From assembly GCA_021200565.1 (NCBI GenBank), contig JAJQGJ010000021.1:1-45992 (forward strand): 45,992 nucleotides of DNA, written 5' to 3'. Both the position numbers and the translations under genes were made by a program. Of the stretch, positions 1 to 9,641 are shown piece by piece. Origin of the DNA: Oscillospiraceae bacterium. Its GTDB lineage: Bacteria; Bacillota; Clostridia; Oscillospirales; Ruminococcaceae. The stretch's first letter is position 1. Every line of letters starts with the position of its first letter. Below the pieces are notes generated by a model, which made no database searches, was not told the origin of the DNA, and saw only the letters and a list, made by a program, of their open reading frames with translations.

Positions 1-54
1 AGGTTTCATACGGGTTCTCTTTAAATTACCTGTAAATACATTATACGAGGAGTG
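1..54 (+). repeat. Left copy of 54-bp terminal inverted repeat
   Basis: Bases 1-54 are identical to the reverse complement of 45938-45991; identity stops exactly at base 55. The repeat runs off the window edge, so its true length is at least 54 bp. It ends in the AGGAG ribosome binding site (48-52) used by the cardiolipin synthase gene. The only -10-like sequences (CATTAT, TACATT) are weak and lie almost on the ribosome binding site, so I read the visible part as leader rather than a proven promoter. Confidence 0.95.
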
Positions 55-60
55 AACTCT

Positions 61-1587
61 TTGCGGAAGCTCGCAAAATTTTTTCAGTCGAAGATAGTCG
101 TTGCAGGTCTTTTGGTGCTTTTACAGCTTGCCGTTATTCTGTTCTTCGTAAACTATCTTGCAAATAAGTTTGTATGGTACTATGCGCTTTCCATCGCACT
201 TGCGGTTATAGTCGCACTCGACATCACAAATGCGAACATGAACACATCATTCAAGCTGGCGTGGACGATTACCGTCCTCATCTTCCCTATCTTCGGAACT
301 CCTTTGTATCTCATCTTCTCAAAATCAAAGCAGAACCGCAGAATCGGAAAGCGGTTCAAGAGCTACCGGGAAATGATGAGGCACGCAATGCCGTCTGATG
401 AAGACAACATTTCGGAAATTGCCGAAGAGGACCCGGAAATTGCAAGAAACCTGAAATATATCGAGACTACGGCTTTTGCGCCTGTCTATAAGAATACACA
501 GACGAAATACTTTTCCATCGGCGAGGAGTATTATGCCCAGCTTATAAGAGAGCTCAACAAAGCAGAGAAGTTCATATTTATAGAATACTTCATAATTGAG
601 CCCGGAAAAATGCTGAATTCGGTCATAGATATTCTGAAAGAAAAAGTTTCCGAGGGCGTTGAAGTGAGATTCATGTATGACGACTTCGGCGCAGCTTCAA
701 AGATTCCTAAAGACTATGAGAAGTATCTCCAGTCGCTTGGGTTCAGCGTGTCGGTTTTCAACCGTATCAGACCGTCGCCGGACACATTTCTCAACTACCG
801 TGATCACAGAAAGATTGTCGTCATCGACGGAAATACTGCGTTCACCGGCGGCATAAACCTTGCAGACGAGTACATTAACGAAGTGCAACGGTTCGGGCAT
901 TGGAAGGACACCGGCATCATGATAAAGGGCGACGCTGTCACCAAGATGACCGAGACATTTTTGCAGCTCTGGCACTATTCCCGTGGCGAATCAGCTGTCG
1001 ACTATGCAGACTACCAGAGTACTCTTAAATGCGAGTCAGACGGCTATGTTCAGCCGTTTGCAGACGGACCTTCGTCTGATGACCTGACGGTTGAACTCTG
1101 CTACATGGGCATGATAAACTGTGCCACGAAGAATCTCTATGTCATGACGCCTTATCTGATTCTTGACGGTGAAATGGCGACAGCTTTGTGCCATGCTGCC
1201 AGAAGCGGCGTCGATGTGAGAATCATAACGCCAAAGATTCCCGACAAGAAGCTTGTCTTCGCCGTAACCCGCTCAAACTACCGCACGCTTCTCGATTCTG
1301 GTGTCAGAATCTACGAATACACCCCCGGCTTCGTCCATGCAAAAACCGTCTGTGCTGACGGCAAGATGTGTGTAGTCGGAACCGCAAACTTCGACTTCAG
1401 AAGCTTCTATCTCCACTTTGAGAACTGCGTCCTGACCTATAAATCCAGCTGCGTCAAGGACGCCGAGGCGGACTTCATCGAGACGATGAATAAGAGCGAG
1501 GAGATCACTGTCGAGCAGCTCAATAAGCGTGGTGCACCGTATAGACTGCTGCAGGCGGTGCTGAAGGTGTTTTCGCCGCTGATGTGA
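61..1587 (+). CDS. cls: Cardiolipin synthase (PLD superfamily, membrane bound)
   Basis: Transfers a phosphatidyl group between two phosphatidylglycerols at the membrane to form cardiolipin. The N-terminus has three hydrophobic segments (about residues 15-35, 42-58 and 70-88). Two phospholipase-D HxKxxxxD motifs follow: HRKIVVID at about 252-259 and HAKTVCAD at about 429-436 (counted from a GTG at 52). Length of roughly 510 residues is normal for the bacterial ClsA family. The frame opens at GTG 52, but AGGAG at 48-52 overlaps that codon; TTG at 61 has 8-nt spacing and is the better start. A GNAT gene follows 7 nt after the stop, probably in the same operon. Confidence 0.93.
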   Translation: MRKLAKFFQSKIVVAGLLVLLQLAVILFFVNYLANKFVWYYALSIALAVIVALDITNANMNTSFKLAWTITVLIFPIFGTPLYLIFSKSKQNRRIGKRFKSYREMMRHAMPSDEDNISEIAEEDPEIARNLKYIETTAFAPVYKNTQTKYFSIGEEYYAQLIRELNKAEKFIFIEYFIIEPGKMLNSVIDILKEKVSEGVEVRFMYDDFGAASKIPKDYEKYLQSLGFSVSVFNRIRPSPDTFLNYRDHRKIVVIDGNTAFTGGINLADEYINEVQRFGHWKDTGIMIKGDAVTKMTETFLQLWHYSRGESAVDYADYQSTLKCESDGYVQPFADGPSSDDLTVELCYMGMINCATKNLYVMTPYLILDGEMATALCHAARSGVDVRIITPKIPDKKLVFAVTRSNYRTLLDSGVRIYEYTPGFVHAKTVCADGKMCVVGTANFDFRSFYLHFENCVLTYKSSCVKDAEADFIETMNKSEEITVEQLNKRGAPYRLLQAVLKVFSPLM

Positions 1588-1594
1588 GGTATAT

Positions 1595-2038
1595 ATGAAC
1601 ATTCTTTTCAGAAAAATGGAATATGGCGACAGGGATGAAGTGCTTTCGATGATGCGGGTGTTTTACCGCTCGGCGGCTGTATATACGAACGGTTCGGAGG
1701 AGATTTTCGCAAACGATTTCGATAATTGCGTCAGTGACTGCCCGTACCTCGAAGGTTACATCTTCTTGTTGAACGGAGAAGTCTGCGGATATTCAATGAT
1801 TGCTAAGAGCTTTTCGACAGAATTCGGCAGGCCGTGCATTTGGGTGGAGGATTTGTACCTGAAAGAAGCTGAGAGAGGCTTGGGCATCGGAAGCCGGTTT
1901 TTTGACTATCTTGAAGAGCAGTATGCAGACCGGGATGTCATCTTCAGGCTGGAAGTGGAGAAAGAAAATGAGCCAGCGGTTCATTTGTATAGGAAAAAGG
2001 GATATGGCGAGCTACCTTACCTTGAGATGAAGAAATAA
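1595..2038 (+). CDS. GNAT-family N-acetyltransferase
   Basis: A 147-residue single-domain GNAT protein that would move an acetyl group from acetyl-CoA to an unknown substrate. The acetyl-CoA binding motif A is visible as ERGLGIGSRFFDYL (about residues 92-105), and the C-terminal NEPAVHLYRKKGY is the usual motif B. A GAGGT ribosome binding site overlaps the end of cls, so it is probably cotranscribed. An intrinsic terminator follows at once. The substrate cannot be read from sequence. Confidence 0.85.
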   Translation: MNILFRKMEYGDRDEVLSMMRVFYRSAAVYTNGSEEIFANDFDNCVSDCPYLEGYIFLLNGEVCGYSMIAKSFSTEFGRPCIWVEDLYLKEAERGLGIGSRFFDYLEEQYADRDVIFRLEVEKENEPAVHLYRKKGYGELPYLEMKK

Positions 2039-2041
2039 TAT

Positions 2042-2072
2042 GAGGGCGACCTTTTAACGGGTCGCTCTTTTT
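2042..2072 (+). terminator. Intrinsic terminator of the cls-GNAT unit
   Basis: GCGACC (2046-2051) pairs with GGTCGC (2060-2065), helped by flanking GAG/CTC, and is followed by five T residues. Nearly the same hairpin recurs at 4597-4623 after another GNAT gene. Confidence 0.85.
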
Positions 2073-2086
2073 GTATCTATATGTAA

Positions 2087-3868
2087 TCACTCTCTGACGT
2101 AATTCTCTGCCTGTTTGGTGAACATTTCGCAGTAGTGACCGCCCATATCCATCAGCTCGTCGTGGGTGCCGGATTCGACTATTTTGCCGTGGTCGAAGAC
2201 GTATATCTTGTCGGCATCACGGATGGTCGAGAGGCGGTGGGCGATGATGATTGTGGTCGCTTTGTTGGCGGCACTGAGGATAGCTTCGCTCATCTTATAC
2301 TCGGCAATCGGGTCAAGAGCGGAGGATGGCTCATCCAGAAGAAGCAGGCTGAAATCACGGCTCATAACTCTGGCAAGGGCGACTCTCTGGGCTTCGCCAC
2401 CGGAAAGGAGGATTCCGTCCTCATAAAACTCACGGGTGAGCTCGGCGTTATAGTCGGTCTTGTTCTTATTTGTGACCTCGTCAAGCCCAAGCTTTTCGGC
2501 GGTATCAATCATCGACTTCTCGGAAATATTTCCGTAAAGAGAGATATTGTCGGCAAGGCTCATGGCATAGATATTGGTGTTCTGGAAAGCAACACCTATC
2601 TGCTGTCTCAAGGCGTGGATGTCGTAGTCCTTGATAGATTTGCCATTGATGAGGATTTCGCCATTCTTTACGTCATAGAGCCTCAGGAGAAGCTTGACAA
2701 ATGTTGACTTCCCCGCTCCGTTTTCGCCGACTATGGCAATCTTCTCGCCGGGGTTAATCTTAAGACTCAAGCCGGAAAGCGCAAACTCCGAATTTTCATA
2801 GGAAAAGCCGACGTCTTTGAGCTCCAGGGAGAAATTGCCGGCTGTGGGCTTTGCTTTCGCTTCGTCCTGAACCTCAATTTCCGACTTCATGTTAAAGAAG
2901 TTGCGGATTTTCTCAACGTTCATCGACAGGACATTGGCGTCGCTTAAAACAAACGTGAGGTTGTGGATTCGGGTATCAAGGCGGTAGAACGAGAGCATCA
3001 GGGTCATATACATTCCGACCTCGGCGATTCTGCCGGAGATAATGCTTCTGACGATATACAGAACGACTATAAGCTCGGTGACGGAGAAAACCAACTCCTG
3101 ACAGTTATAGAGCATCTCGATTTTCCAGGCATAGGAGCCGACGACTTTTACCTTCTTCTCACCTGTTCTGCGGTGTTCGGCAAGGACTTTTTCTCCGAGA
3201 GGTGTTGACTTGACATCGGCGGCATAGTCCTTCATATAGAAAAGCCTATGGAAATAGCCGAGTCTTCGCTCAACAGGGATAAGCTCGTCTTTCTCCCGAA
3301 TCTGCATCTTGTTCGCAAGGACGTTGATTCTTGAGATAAGGAACATCTCTAAGATTTCAGCAAGGAGAATCCAAGGTCCCAGAGTTGCGATTATCGAAAC
3401 AAGAACTACAAGACTGAGGACGCACTGGAAGAAGTCGATAAGAAGCTGACGTGCGGCTTCCATTTGGTTTGAATACTCATCGACCGCCCAAGCGTAATTG
3501 TCGTAGTACTCAGGTGAGTCGATATAGCGATAATCAAGCTTCATCGCCTTGCGATAGATTTCCTGATTTGCTTCGACCTCAACAGAGGCTTTTCTCTTGT
3601 TGAAGTAAGCCCTCGCAAGCTTTCTGACGGCATTGTTCAAAAACGACGCCCCGCAGATAAGAGCGGCAACAACCGCAATAGCCGAAAATGCTCGCCCGGC
3701 GTTCAGCATGTTGATGATTATCTCCGGGAACTTAACATAAATCAGGTCGTCAATCGGCGTATAGATGGCGGAAATGCAGACCGAAAGAATGATATAGAGC
3801 TTTCCATATTTCCAGAACGGCTTACAGATCCAGACGATGTTTCCGAGGGTGGATTTTAGGTTTTTCAT
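2087..3868 (-). CDS. ABC transporter, permease-ATPase half-transporter
   Basis: A 593-residue exporter-type half-transporter. An N-terminal six-helix membrane domain (about 1-310) is followed by a nucleotide-binding domain. Walker A is GENGAGKST near residue 380, the signature is LSGGEAQRVALARV, Walker B is LLLLDEPSSALD and the switch is IIAHRLST. No second half-transporter lies beside it, so it probably works as a homodimer. The ribosome binding site is GGAAGGAA and the start is ATG. It has its own consensus promoter at 4005-4033 and a leader of about 130 nt holding repeated CTAT...ATAG half-palindromes (3880-3940). The substrate is unknown; MsbA/MdlB-like drug or lipid export is the usual role of the family. 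Confidence 0.9.
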   Translation of the reverse strand: MKNLKSTLGNIVWICKPFWKYGKLYIILSVCISAIYTPIDDLIYVKFPEIIINMLNAGRAFSAIAVVAALICGASFLNNAVRKLARAYFNKRKASVEVEANQEIYRKAMKLDYRYIDSPEYYDNYAWAVDEYSNQMEAARQLLIDFFQCVLSLVVLVSIIATLGPWILLAEILEMFLISRINVLANKMQIREKDELIPVERRLGYFHRLFYMKDYAADVKSTPLGEKVLAEHRRTGEKKVKVVGSYAWKIEMLYNCQELVFSVTELIVVLYIVRSIISGRIAEVGMYMTLMLSFYRLDTRIHNLTFVLSDANVLSMNVEKIRNFFNMKSEIEVQDEAKAKPTAGNFSLELKDVGFSYENSEFALSGLSLKINPGEKIAIVGENGAGKSTFVKLLLRLYDVKNGEILINGKSIKDYDIHALRQQIGVAFQNTNIYAMSLADNISLYGNISEKSMIDTAEKLGLDEVTNKNKTDYNAELTREFYEDGILLSGGEAQRVALARVMSRDFSLLLLDEPSSALDPIAEYKMSEAILSAANKATTIIIAHRLSTIRDADKIYVFDHGKIVESGTHDELMDMGGHYCEMFTKQAENYVRE

Positions 3869-4004
3869 TTTGATTCCTTCCTTGTATGGCTATACTCCCA
3901 TAGAGATATTCGGACTACTCCATAGAAAACCATACCGTAAAATATTTACGCAGGAACCGACACAGAATTTTTTCGCTATATTTTGCCACAATATAACAAA
4001 AATC

Positions 4005-4033
4005 AGTATAACATAGAATTTAGTGGCTGTCAA
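4005..4033 (-). promoter_or_regulatory. Sigma-A promoter of the ABC transporter
   Basis: Read on the minus strand: TTGACA (4033-4028), 17-nt spacer, TATACT (4010-4005) preceded by TGT, an extended -10. It stands back to back with the promoter at 4066-4094. Confidence 0.85.
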
Positions 4034-4065
4034 TCAATGTATAACGTCTTTTTACGGATAATTTC

Positions 4066-4094
4066 TTGCTTTTCTTGTTCTGAAATGATATACT
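4066..4094 (+). promoter_or_regulatory. Sigma-A promoter of the second GNAT gene
   Basis: TTGCTT (4066-4071), 17-nt spacer, TATACT (4089-4094). It is divergent from the ABC transporter promoter, with 32 bp between the two -35 elements. Confidence 0.75.
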
Positions 4095-4122
4095 GTCTCT
4101 TGAAAGGGCGTGAAGAGTTGCA

Positions 4123-4578
4123 ATGGCTGAAATAAGGCAGGCACAGAAAAAAGATGTATCAAGAATTGCAGAAATCCTTGTTTATTCTAAAAGATTAAAT
4201 TACCTCCCAATTTTTCAGGATGATAGCTACTCGTTTGGCGAATTGCAAGTGTTATCTGTTGCAAACGAATATCTTGAAAATAAAAATCCTCTTGAAGAAA
4301 CGTGGGTGTATGAGGATGGCTTTGTTAAAGGGCTTATCCAAATCTGCGGTCAAGAGGTTAAAACACTATATGTAGACAGCTTCTTCACAAACGAGGGAAT
4401 AGGCGGAAAGCTTTTAGATTTTGCAATAGAAAAATTTGATGTCCGATATTTGTGGGTCTTGGAGAAAAATATGCGAGCGATTGCTTTCTACAGTCGTCAC
4501 GGCTTTGAACTTACAGACATCTGGCAGTTCGAGGAAGGAACAACGGAGCGTCTACTGAGAATGGAACGCCGAGCTTAA
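4123..4578 (+). CDS. GNAT-family N-acetyltransferase
   Basis: A 151-residue GNAT protein. The strand-4 and pyrophosphate-binding region reads TLYVDSFFTNEGIGGKLLDFAIE (about 85-107, with the G-x-G-G turn), and NMRAIAFYSRHGFEL matches motif B near the C-terminus. It has its own promoter (4066-4094) and terminator (4597-4623), so it is monocistronic. It is more diverged from the GNAT gene at 1595 than a recent duplicate would be, although both are followed by the same terminator. Substrate unknown. Confidence 0.85.
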   Translation: MAEIRQAQKKDVSRIAEILVYSKRLNYLPIFQDDSYSFGELQVLSVANEYLENKNPLEETWVYEDGFVKGLIQICGQEVKTLYVDSFFTNEGIGGKLLDFAIEKFDVRYLWVLEKNMRAIAFYSRHGFELTDIWQFEEGTTERLLRMERRA

Positions 4579-4596
4579 CATAGTAATAATATCAGG

Positions 4597-4623
4597 GAGC
4601 GACCTTTTGCGGGTCGCTCTTTT
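4597..4623 (+). terminator. Intrinsic terminator after the second GNAT gene
   Basis: GAGCGACC (4597-4604) pairs perfectly with GGTCGCTC (4612-4619) around a TTTTGCG loop and is followed by a T tract. It is close in sequence to the terminator at 2042-2072. Confidence 0.9.
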
Positions 4624-4731
4624 CCCCTGCCCTGCTTTCATCCTTGAAGTTTCAACCCCTCCACTTTAGTCAAATCCTCTAAAAGATTCCTCAAAAATTG
4701 GGGTGATGATGATTTATTTTGAAATTTCTGA

Positions 4732-6162
<1,431 letters not shown>

Positions 6163-6183
6163 TTGAGCTGAAAAAGTGCAATA

Positions 6184-6215
6184 AAAGGCGGTTTTGATAC
6201 AAAACCGCCTTTTTC
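6184..6215 (+). terminator. Intrinsic terminator of gdhA
   Basis: AGGCGGTTTTG (6186-6196) pairs with CAAAACCGCCT (6200-6210) around a 3-nt ATA loop, followed by TTTTT. Confidence 0.93.
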
Positions 6216-6220
6216 TGTTG

Positions 6221-6249
6221 TTGACTTACATATTGCTTAATGCTATAAT
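6221..6249 (+). promoter_or_regulatory. Sigma-A promoter of the SDR gene
   Basis: TTGACT (6221-6226), 17-nt spacer, TATAAT (6244-6249) with extended -10 TGC at 6241-6243. Near consensus. Confidence 0.9.
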
Positions 6250-6300
6250 GATGGCGTTACGTTAGCTTTGGCTATCGAATAAAAGAAAGAGGTGTCTTTT

Positions 6301-7140
6301 ATGAGCAATGTATATGTAATTACTGGCGGTGGCAGCGGAATGGGTCTGGAAGCCGCAAAGATTGTCGGCAAAAACGGAAAAGTAATTCTCGTTGGACGTA
6401 CAGTCTCCAAGCTTGAGAATGCGATTCAGGAGCTGAAAGCATTAGGAATTGATGCCGAGGCATATCCGGCTGATGCGGGAAACCGTGAATCTGTAAAGGC
6501 ATTGGCAGAATACGCAAAGACTTTGGGTACCGTCAAGGCTGTCATCCACTCTGCCGGCGTTTCTCCTCATATGGCTGACGGCAAGAAGATTTTTGAAATC
6601 AACGCTTGTGGTACCATCAACATCGACGAGGAAATGGCTGAGGTTATGGAGGCAGGAAGCTGCATTCTGAATGTATCTTCTATGTCTGGCTACATGCTTC
6701 CCGCCGACAGAGCTCCTTATCAGATTTATCAGCTGAGTCTCTCCAATGAGGACGCTTTCAAGGCTGCCGCAAATCAGATGATTGATTCTATCCCTACGGA
6801 ACAGCAGACGGGAATGGGCTATACCGTTTCAAAGAACTTCGTACAGTGGTACACAAAGAAGATGGCTCTCCGCTACGGGAAGAAAGGAATTCGTGTTGTT
6901 TCCATCTCTCCCGGAACCTTCAAAACTCCCATGGGAGAAGTTGAGGGAGAAGAAGCCGCTTCATTCGCAAAAGCCGGTGCAATGGGAAGACTCGGTGAGC
7001 CGGAAGAAATTGCAAAGATGATGGCTTTCATGGTAAGCGACGAGTGCAGTTATCTTGATGGCGTTGACATCCTCTATGATGGAGGAGCAATCTGTGCTTT
7101 TGAAGAAATGATGGCACAGCGTGCTGCAGCAGGCAAATGA
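6301..7140 (+). CDS. Short-chain dehydrogenase/reductase (SDR)
   Basis: A 279-residue NAD(P)-dependent oxidoreductase of the classical SDR family. The cofactor motif TGGGSGMG is at the N-terminus, the catalytic serine in NVSSMSGY (about 126-127), and the catalytic YTVSK pair is Tyr174/Lys178. VVSISPGTFKTPMG is the usual loop after the active site. The start is ATG 6301 behind AAAGAGG; a GTG three codons upstream overlaps the ribosome binding site. There is an extra stretch of about 25 residues between the catalytic Ser and Tyr compared with simple SDRs. Own promoter and terminator; substrate unknown (bile acid, sterol and sugar SDRs are all possible). Confidence 0.9.
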   Translation: MSNVYVITGGGSGMGLEAAKIVGKNGKVILVGRTVSKLENAIQELKALGIDAEAYPADAGNRESVKALAEYAKTLGTVKAVIHSAGVSPHMADGKKIFEINACGTINIDEEMAEVMEAGSCILNVSSMSGYMLPADRAPYQIYQLSLSNEDAFKAAANQMIDSIPTEQQTGMGYTVSKNFVQWYTKKMALRYGKKGIRVVSISPGTFKTPMGEVEGEEAASFAKAGAMGRLGEPEEIAKMMAFMVSDECSYLDGVDILYDGGAICAFEEMMAQRAAAGK

Positions 7141-7171
7141 TGACTGGCTTGTGCTGACAGATTGAGTGCTT

Positions 7172-7206
7172 AAAGGCGGTTCTGCTTGGATGGGACCGCC
7201 TTTTTT
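7172..7206 (+). terminator. Intrinsic terminator of the SDR gene
   Basis: AAAGGCGGT (7172-7180) pairs with ACCGCCTTT (7195-7203), loop 14 nt, followed by a T tract. It is related in sequence to the gdhA terminator. Confidence 0.88.
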
Positions 7207-7212
7207 GCTATC

Positions 7213-7242
7213 TTGACTTCCCCTCCCTATTCATGCTATAAT
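7213..7242 (+). promoter_or_regulatory. Sigma-A promoter of the dtd operon
   Basis: TTGACT (7213-7218), 18-nt spacer, TATAAT (7237-7242) with extended -10 TGC. Confidence 0.85.
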
Positions 7243-7272
7243 CATTTCAGAAAATCGGGCGGAGGAAGAGTT

Positions 7273-7704
7273 ATGAAAGCGGTTATACAGAGAGTGAACC
7301 GGGCTTCGGTTACGGTGGATGGAAATATTGTCGGAAATATTGGTAGAGGCTTTCTTGTTCTTTTCGGTGCTGAGCCAACAGATACTGACGAGGATTGTGT
7401 TAAGCTCGCCGAAAAAATCTCGAAGCTTCGCATCTTTGAGGATGAGAACGGAAAAACGAATCTTTCGATAAAAGATGTCGGTGGAGATATTCTCTCGGTT
7501 TCGCAGTTTACGCTTCTTGCGGACTGCTCTCATGGGAACAGACCGAGCTTTATCGGAGCTGCAAAGCCGGATGAGGCGAACAGGCTTTACGAGAAGTTCA
7601 ACGAAGAGCTGAGAGCTCGTGGCATAAAGGTTGAAACCGGAGTTTTCGGTGCACATATGACCGTGGATCTTGAAAACGACGGTCCGTTCACGATTGTGTT
7701 GTAG
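7273..7704 (+). CDS. dtd: D-aminoacyl-tRNA deacylase
   Basis: Hydrolyses D-aminoacyl-tRNAs (and glycine misattached to tRNA-Ala), keeping D-amino acids out of translation; cytoplasmic dimer. The 143-residue length and [15 protein letters not shown] start are typical. The family SQFTL motif is at about 77-81 and the cross-subunit Gly-cisPro motif appears as NDGPFT near the C-terminus. The start is ATG 7273 behind GGAGG (7261-7265); an upstream in-frame ATG at 7186 lies in the preceding terminator and is rejected. It is cotranscribed with the ArsC-like gene 14 nt downstream. Confidence 0.95.
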   Translation: MKAVIQRVNRASVTVDGNIVGNIGRGFLVLFGAEPTDTDEDCVKLAEKISKLRIFEDENGKTNLSIKDVGGDILSVSQFTLLADCSHGNRPSFIGAAKPDEANRLYEKFNEELRARGIKVETGVFGAHMTVDLENDGPFTIVL

Positions 7705-7718
7705 GAGGACGTGACGGC

Positions 7719-8060
7719 ATGAACATTCAGATTTTTTATAAATCCAAATGCTTCGACTCGAAGAAAGCCGAGAGATGGTTCAAGGAGCGTGGAATCAAGG
7801 CGCAGATGATTGATCTCAACCAAAAGGGCATGAGCCGAGGTGAGTTCAACAACGTTCTCAGGGCTGTCGGGTCTTTGGATGCTCTTATTGATGACAAAAG
7901 CAAGTCGCAGGATGCAGTTTTGCTCAAATACTTAGCCAGAGATGAGGATAAGATTGAGAAACTGCTCGAAAATCCGTCGCTCATAAAGAGCCCTGTTGTC
8001 AGAAACGGAAAACAGGCTACAGTCGGTTATTGTCCCGATGTGTGGGCAAAATGGGAATAA
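7719..8060 (+). CDS. ArsC/Spx-like thioredoxin-fold protein
   Basis: A 113-residue member of the arsenate reductase/Spx/YffB family. The N-terminal strand is followed by KCFDSKKAERWF with a single active-site cysteine in a Cys-x-x-Ser arrangement (residue 11). The C-terminal IKSPVVRNGKQATVGYCPDVW matches the family's substrate-side loop. It has no second redox cysteine beside the first, so it could be a glutaredoxin-dependent reductase or an Spx/YffB-type protein; arsenate activity should not be assumed because no ars genes are nearby. AGGAGG precedes the start, in operon with dtd. Confidence 0.8.
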   Translation: MNIQIFYKSKCFDSKKAERWFKERGIKAQMIDLNQKGMSRGEFNNVLRAVGSLDALIDDKSKSQDAVLLKYLARDEDKIEKLLENPSLIKSPVVRNGKQATVGYCPDVWAKWE

Positions 8061-8067
8061 AAAAATC

Positions 8068-8095
8068 AAAGCTTCCGGAGTTCGGAAGCTTTTTT
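8068..8095. terminator. Bidirectional terminator between converging units
   Basis: AAAGCTTCCG (8068-8077) pairs with CGGAAGCTTT (8083-8092). T6 follows on the plus strand and an A-rich stretch on the other side gives a T tract on the minus strand. It serves both the dtd operon and the left end of the large minus-strand cluster. Confidence 0.92.
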
Positions 8096-8100
8096 ATCGG

Positions 8101-8409
8101 TCATTTCATGTTGATTTCAACGTCCTTGACGTTCAGCTTGAGACCCTTTGATGCCGCAAGAGAGTTTAAAGCTGCCGGGATGGCTTCTTTATATTTTTCG
8201 AGCGCCATAATGACAAGCTTGTCCTTCACGCTGTCGGGGATGAGGTCAAGAAGAGCCTTTATTGTGCTTTCGTCCGGCTCATTCAGGTTTCTGACAATCA
8301 TCGCCCATGCTGCCGTTTCCTTCTCAGCTTTGCTTTTGATAATTGGAAATGCCACTTTTATGATATTGGCATAATCAATATCGTCGATCTTCGCTTTAAT
8401 TTCTACCAT
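8101..8409 (-). CDS. Small protein of unknown function
   Basis: A 102-residue protein that I do not recognise. It looks all-helical and soluble, with many Lys/Asp/Glu residues and no Cys, signal peptide or membrane segment. The start is ATG 8409 behind AGGTGAT; a GTG three codons upstream overlaps that ribosome binding site. It is the last gene of the minus-strand cluster, 49 nt after the HD-Pnk gene, and is followed by the terminator at 8068-8095. No function can be assigned. Confidence 0.7.
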   Translation of the reverse strand: MVEIKAKIDDIDYANIIKVAFPIIKSKAEKETAAWAMIVRNLNEPDESTIKALLDLIPDSVKDKLVIMALEKYKEAIPAALNSLAASKGLKLNVKDVEINMK

Positions 8410-8458
8410 TTTTATCACCTACAAATTTATTTTTCTGCCGTCCGCAATGCGTACAGCT

Positions 8459-9631
8459 TTATACACAGTGCCACTCAACCGCTCTTGCCTCCGTTCTTGT
8501 GGGCAGTTCGAGATTTCTCATCATGTGCTCTATCTCGATTGTCGGGACTGCATCGGAACGGTTTTCGTTTCTAGAAAGATTTGTGTCCCAGGGCGTCTCT
8601 AAGAAGACGATTCGGGTTCTTGCGTGATACTGCTCAAAGAGCGAAAGCTGGTTGTGCCTTAGCATGGCTGAGAGATTCGTCGCATTCCAGACAAATGGCT
8701 GCTTACTGCGAAGATATGCTCTCGCACGTTCTCTTGCCTCCTGGACGACCTGTCCCTGCTTTTCGGTAGGAGAGATATTCATCTCTTTTCTTATATCGTC
8801 AAGCGAGATCATCGGCATGTCTGGATAATGCTCCTTGATCCAGGTGTCCTTGCCGGTTCCGGGGAGACCGGACATGAGTATCACCTCGCCCCAGGTGTCG
8901 TCATAGACATCCTGCCCTTTCCAGACATTTTTGCCGGAAAGATAGGCATATTCTGCTGCATCAGACACAAATACTCCCGGCTTATCGAAAATTCCCTCAT
9001 CCTTCGACATCATGAAACAGAGCTCCATTGAATCGAGGGATTCTCCTATCGTGTCGCAGATCCTGCCCTTGAGGTCAGCTCTGACCAGAATTGACAGAAG
9101 CTGGAGCGAGAAACCGGGAACAAGCTCGCCTTGTGCGGCTATCTGATAGAGCCTCAGCTCCGGGTTCTTTTGCTCCGCTATGTGAACCGGTACCGAATGG
9201 TAGCGAATCAGGTTGCAGATGCACTCACGGGCTTCCTGCTCTTCTTTGGTTCCAGCGAGTGAAAAGTCCTTCCATAGGATTTCTCTCGCCATTTTCGAGC
9301 CGACTATCGTGTGGCTCGGGGATTTCCAGATGCCATCCTCCATAACCGTACAAGAAATCTTGCCAAAATCATGCATAAGCGCAGCTATGAACAGTATCTC
9401 TCGCTTTTCTTTCGGAAGCTCACGGAACTCAGAGTCCTCTGCAAGCTCCTCACAGACCATTTTTGTATGGATGAGGACATTTCCCTCGGCATGCCATTCG
9501 GGGTTCTGCTCGGTTTTTGAAAGCCTTTCTAAATAGGGTGCAATAGGAGTGCTGAAAAGAGCATCCCAGTTGATATTCCAGTCTGGCGGCTTGGGGACAA
9601 CGCCACATAGTGTTTTCCAGTTGTCGTTCAT
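8459..9631 (-). CDS. HD-Pnk: HD phosphoesterase fused to 5'-polynucleotide kinase
   Basis: A 390-residue two-domain RNA end-healing enzyme. The N-terminal HD domain carries the His residues around 47-55 and ALMHDFGK (His87-Asp88). The C-terminal P-loop kinase has GLPGTGKDT (255-263) and SLDDIR (Asp278/Asp279). The same order is known in bacterial HD-Pnk (Runella slithyformis), where the HD part removes 2',3'-cyclic phosphate or 2'-phosphate and the kinase phosphorylates 5'-OH ends. These are the ends left by many RNA-cutting toxins. The start is ATG 9631 behind AGAGG; an upstream in-frame start would overlap the ligase gene. It lies 10 nt after an RNA ligase gene, which could seal the healed ends. 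Confidence 0.85.
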   Translation of the reverse strand: MNDNWKTLCGVVPKPPDWNINWDALFSTPIAPYLERLSKTEQNPEWHAEGNVLIHTKMVCEELAEDSEFRELPKEKREILFIAALMHDFGKISCTVMEDGIWKSPSHTIVGSKMAREILWKDFSLAGTKEEQEARECICNLIRYHSVPVHIAEQKNPELRLYQIAAQGELVPGFSLQLLSILVRADLKGRICDTIGESLDSMELCFMMSKDEGIFDKPGVFVSDAAEYAYLSGKNVWKGQDVYDDTWGEVILMSGLPGTGKDTWIKEHYPDMPMISLDDIRKEMNISPTEKQGQVVQEARERARAYLRSKQPFVWNATNLSAMLRHNQLSLFEQYHARTRIVFLETPWDTNLSRNENRSDAVPTIEIEHMMRNLELPTRTEARAVEWHCV

Positions 9632-9641
9632 GGGAATTCCT

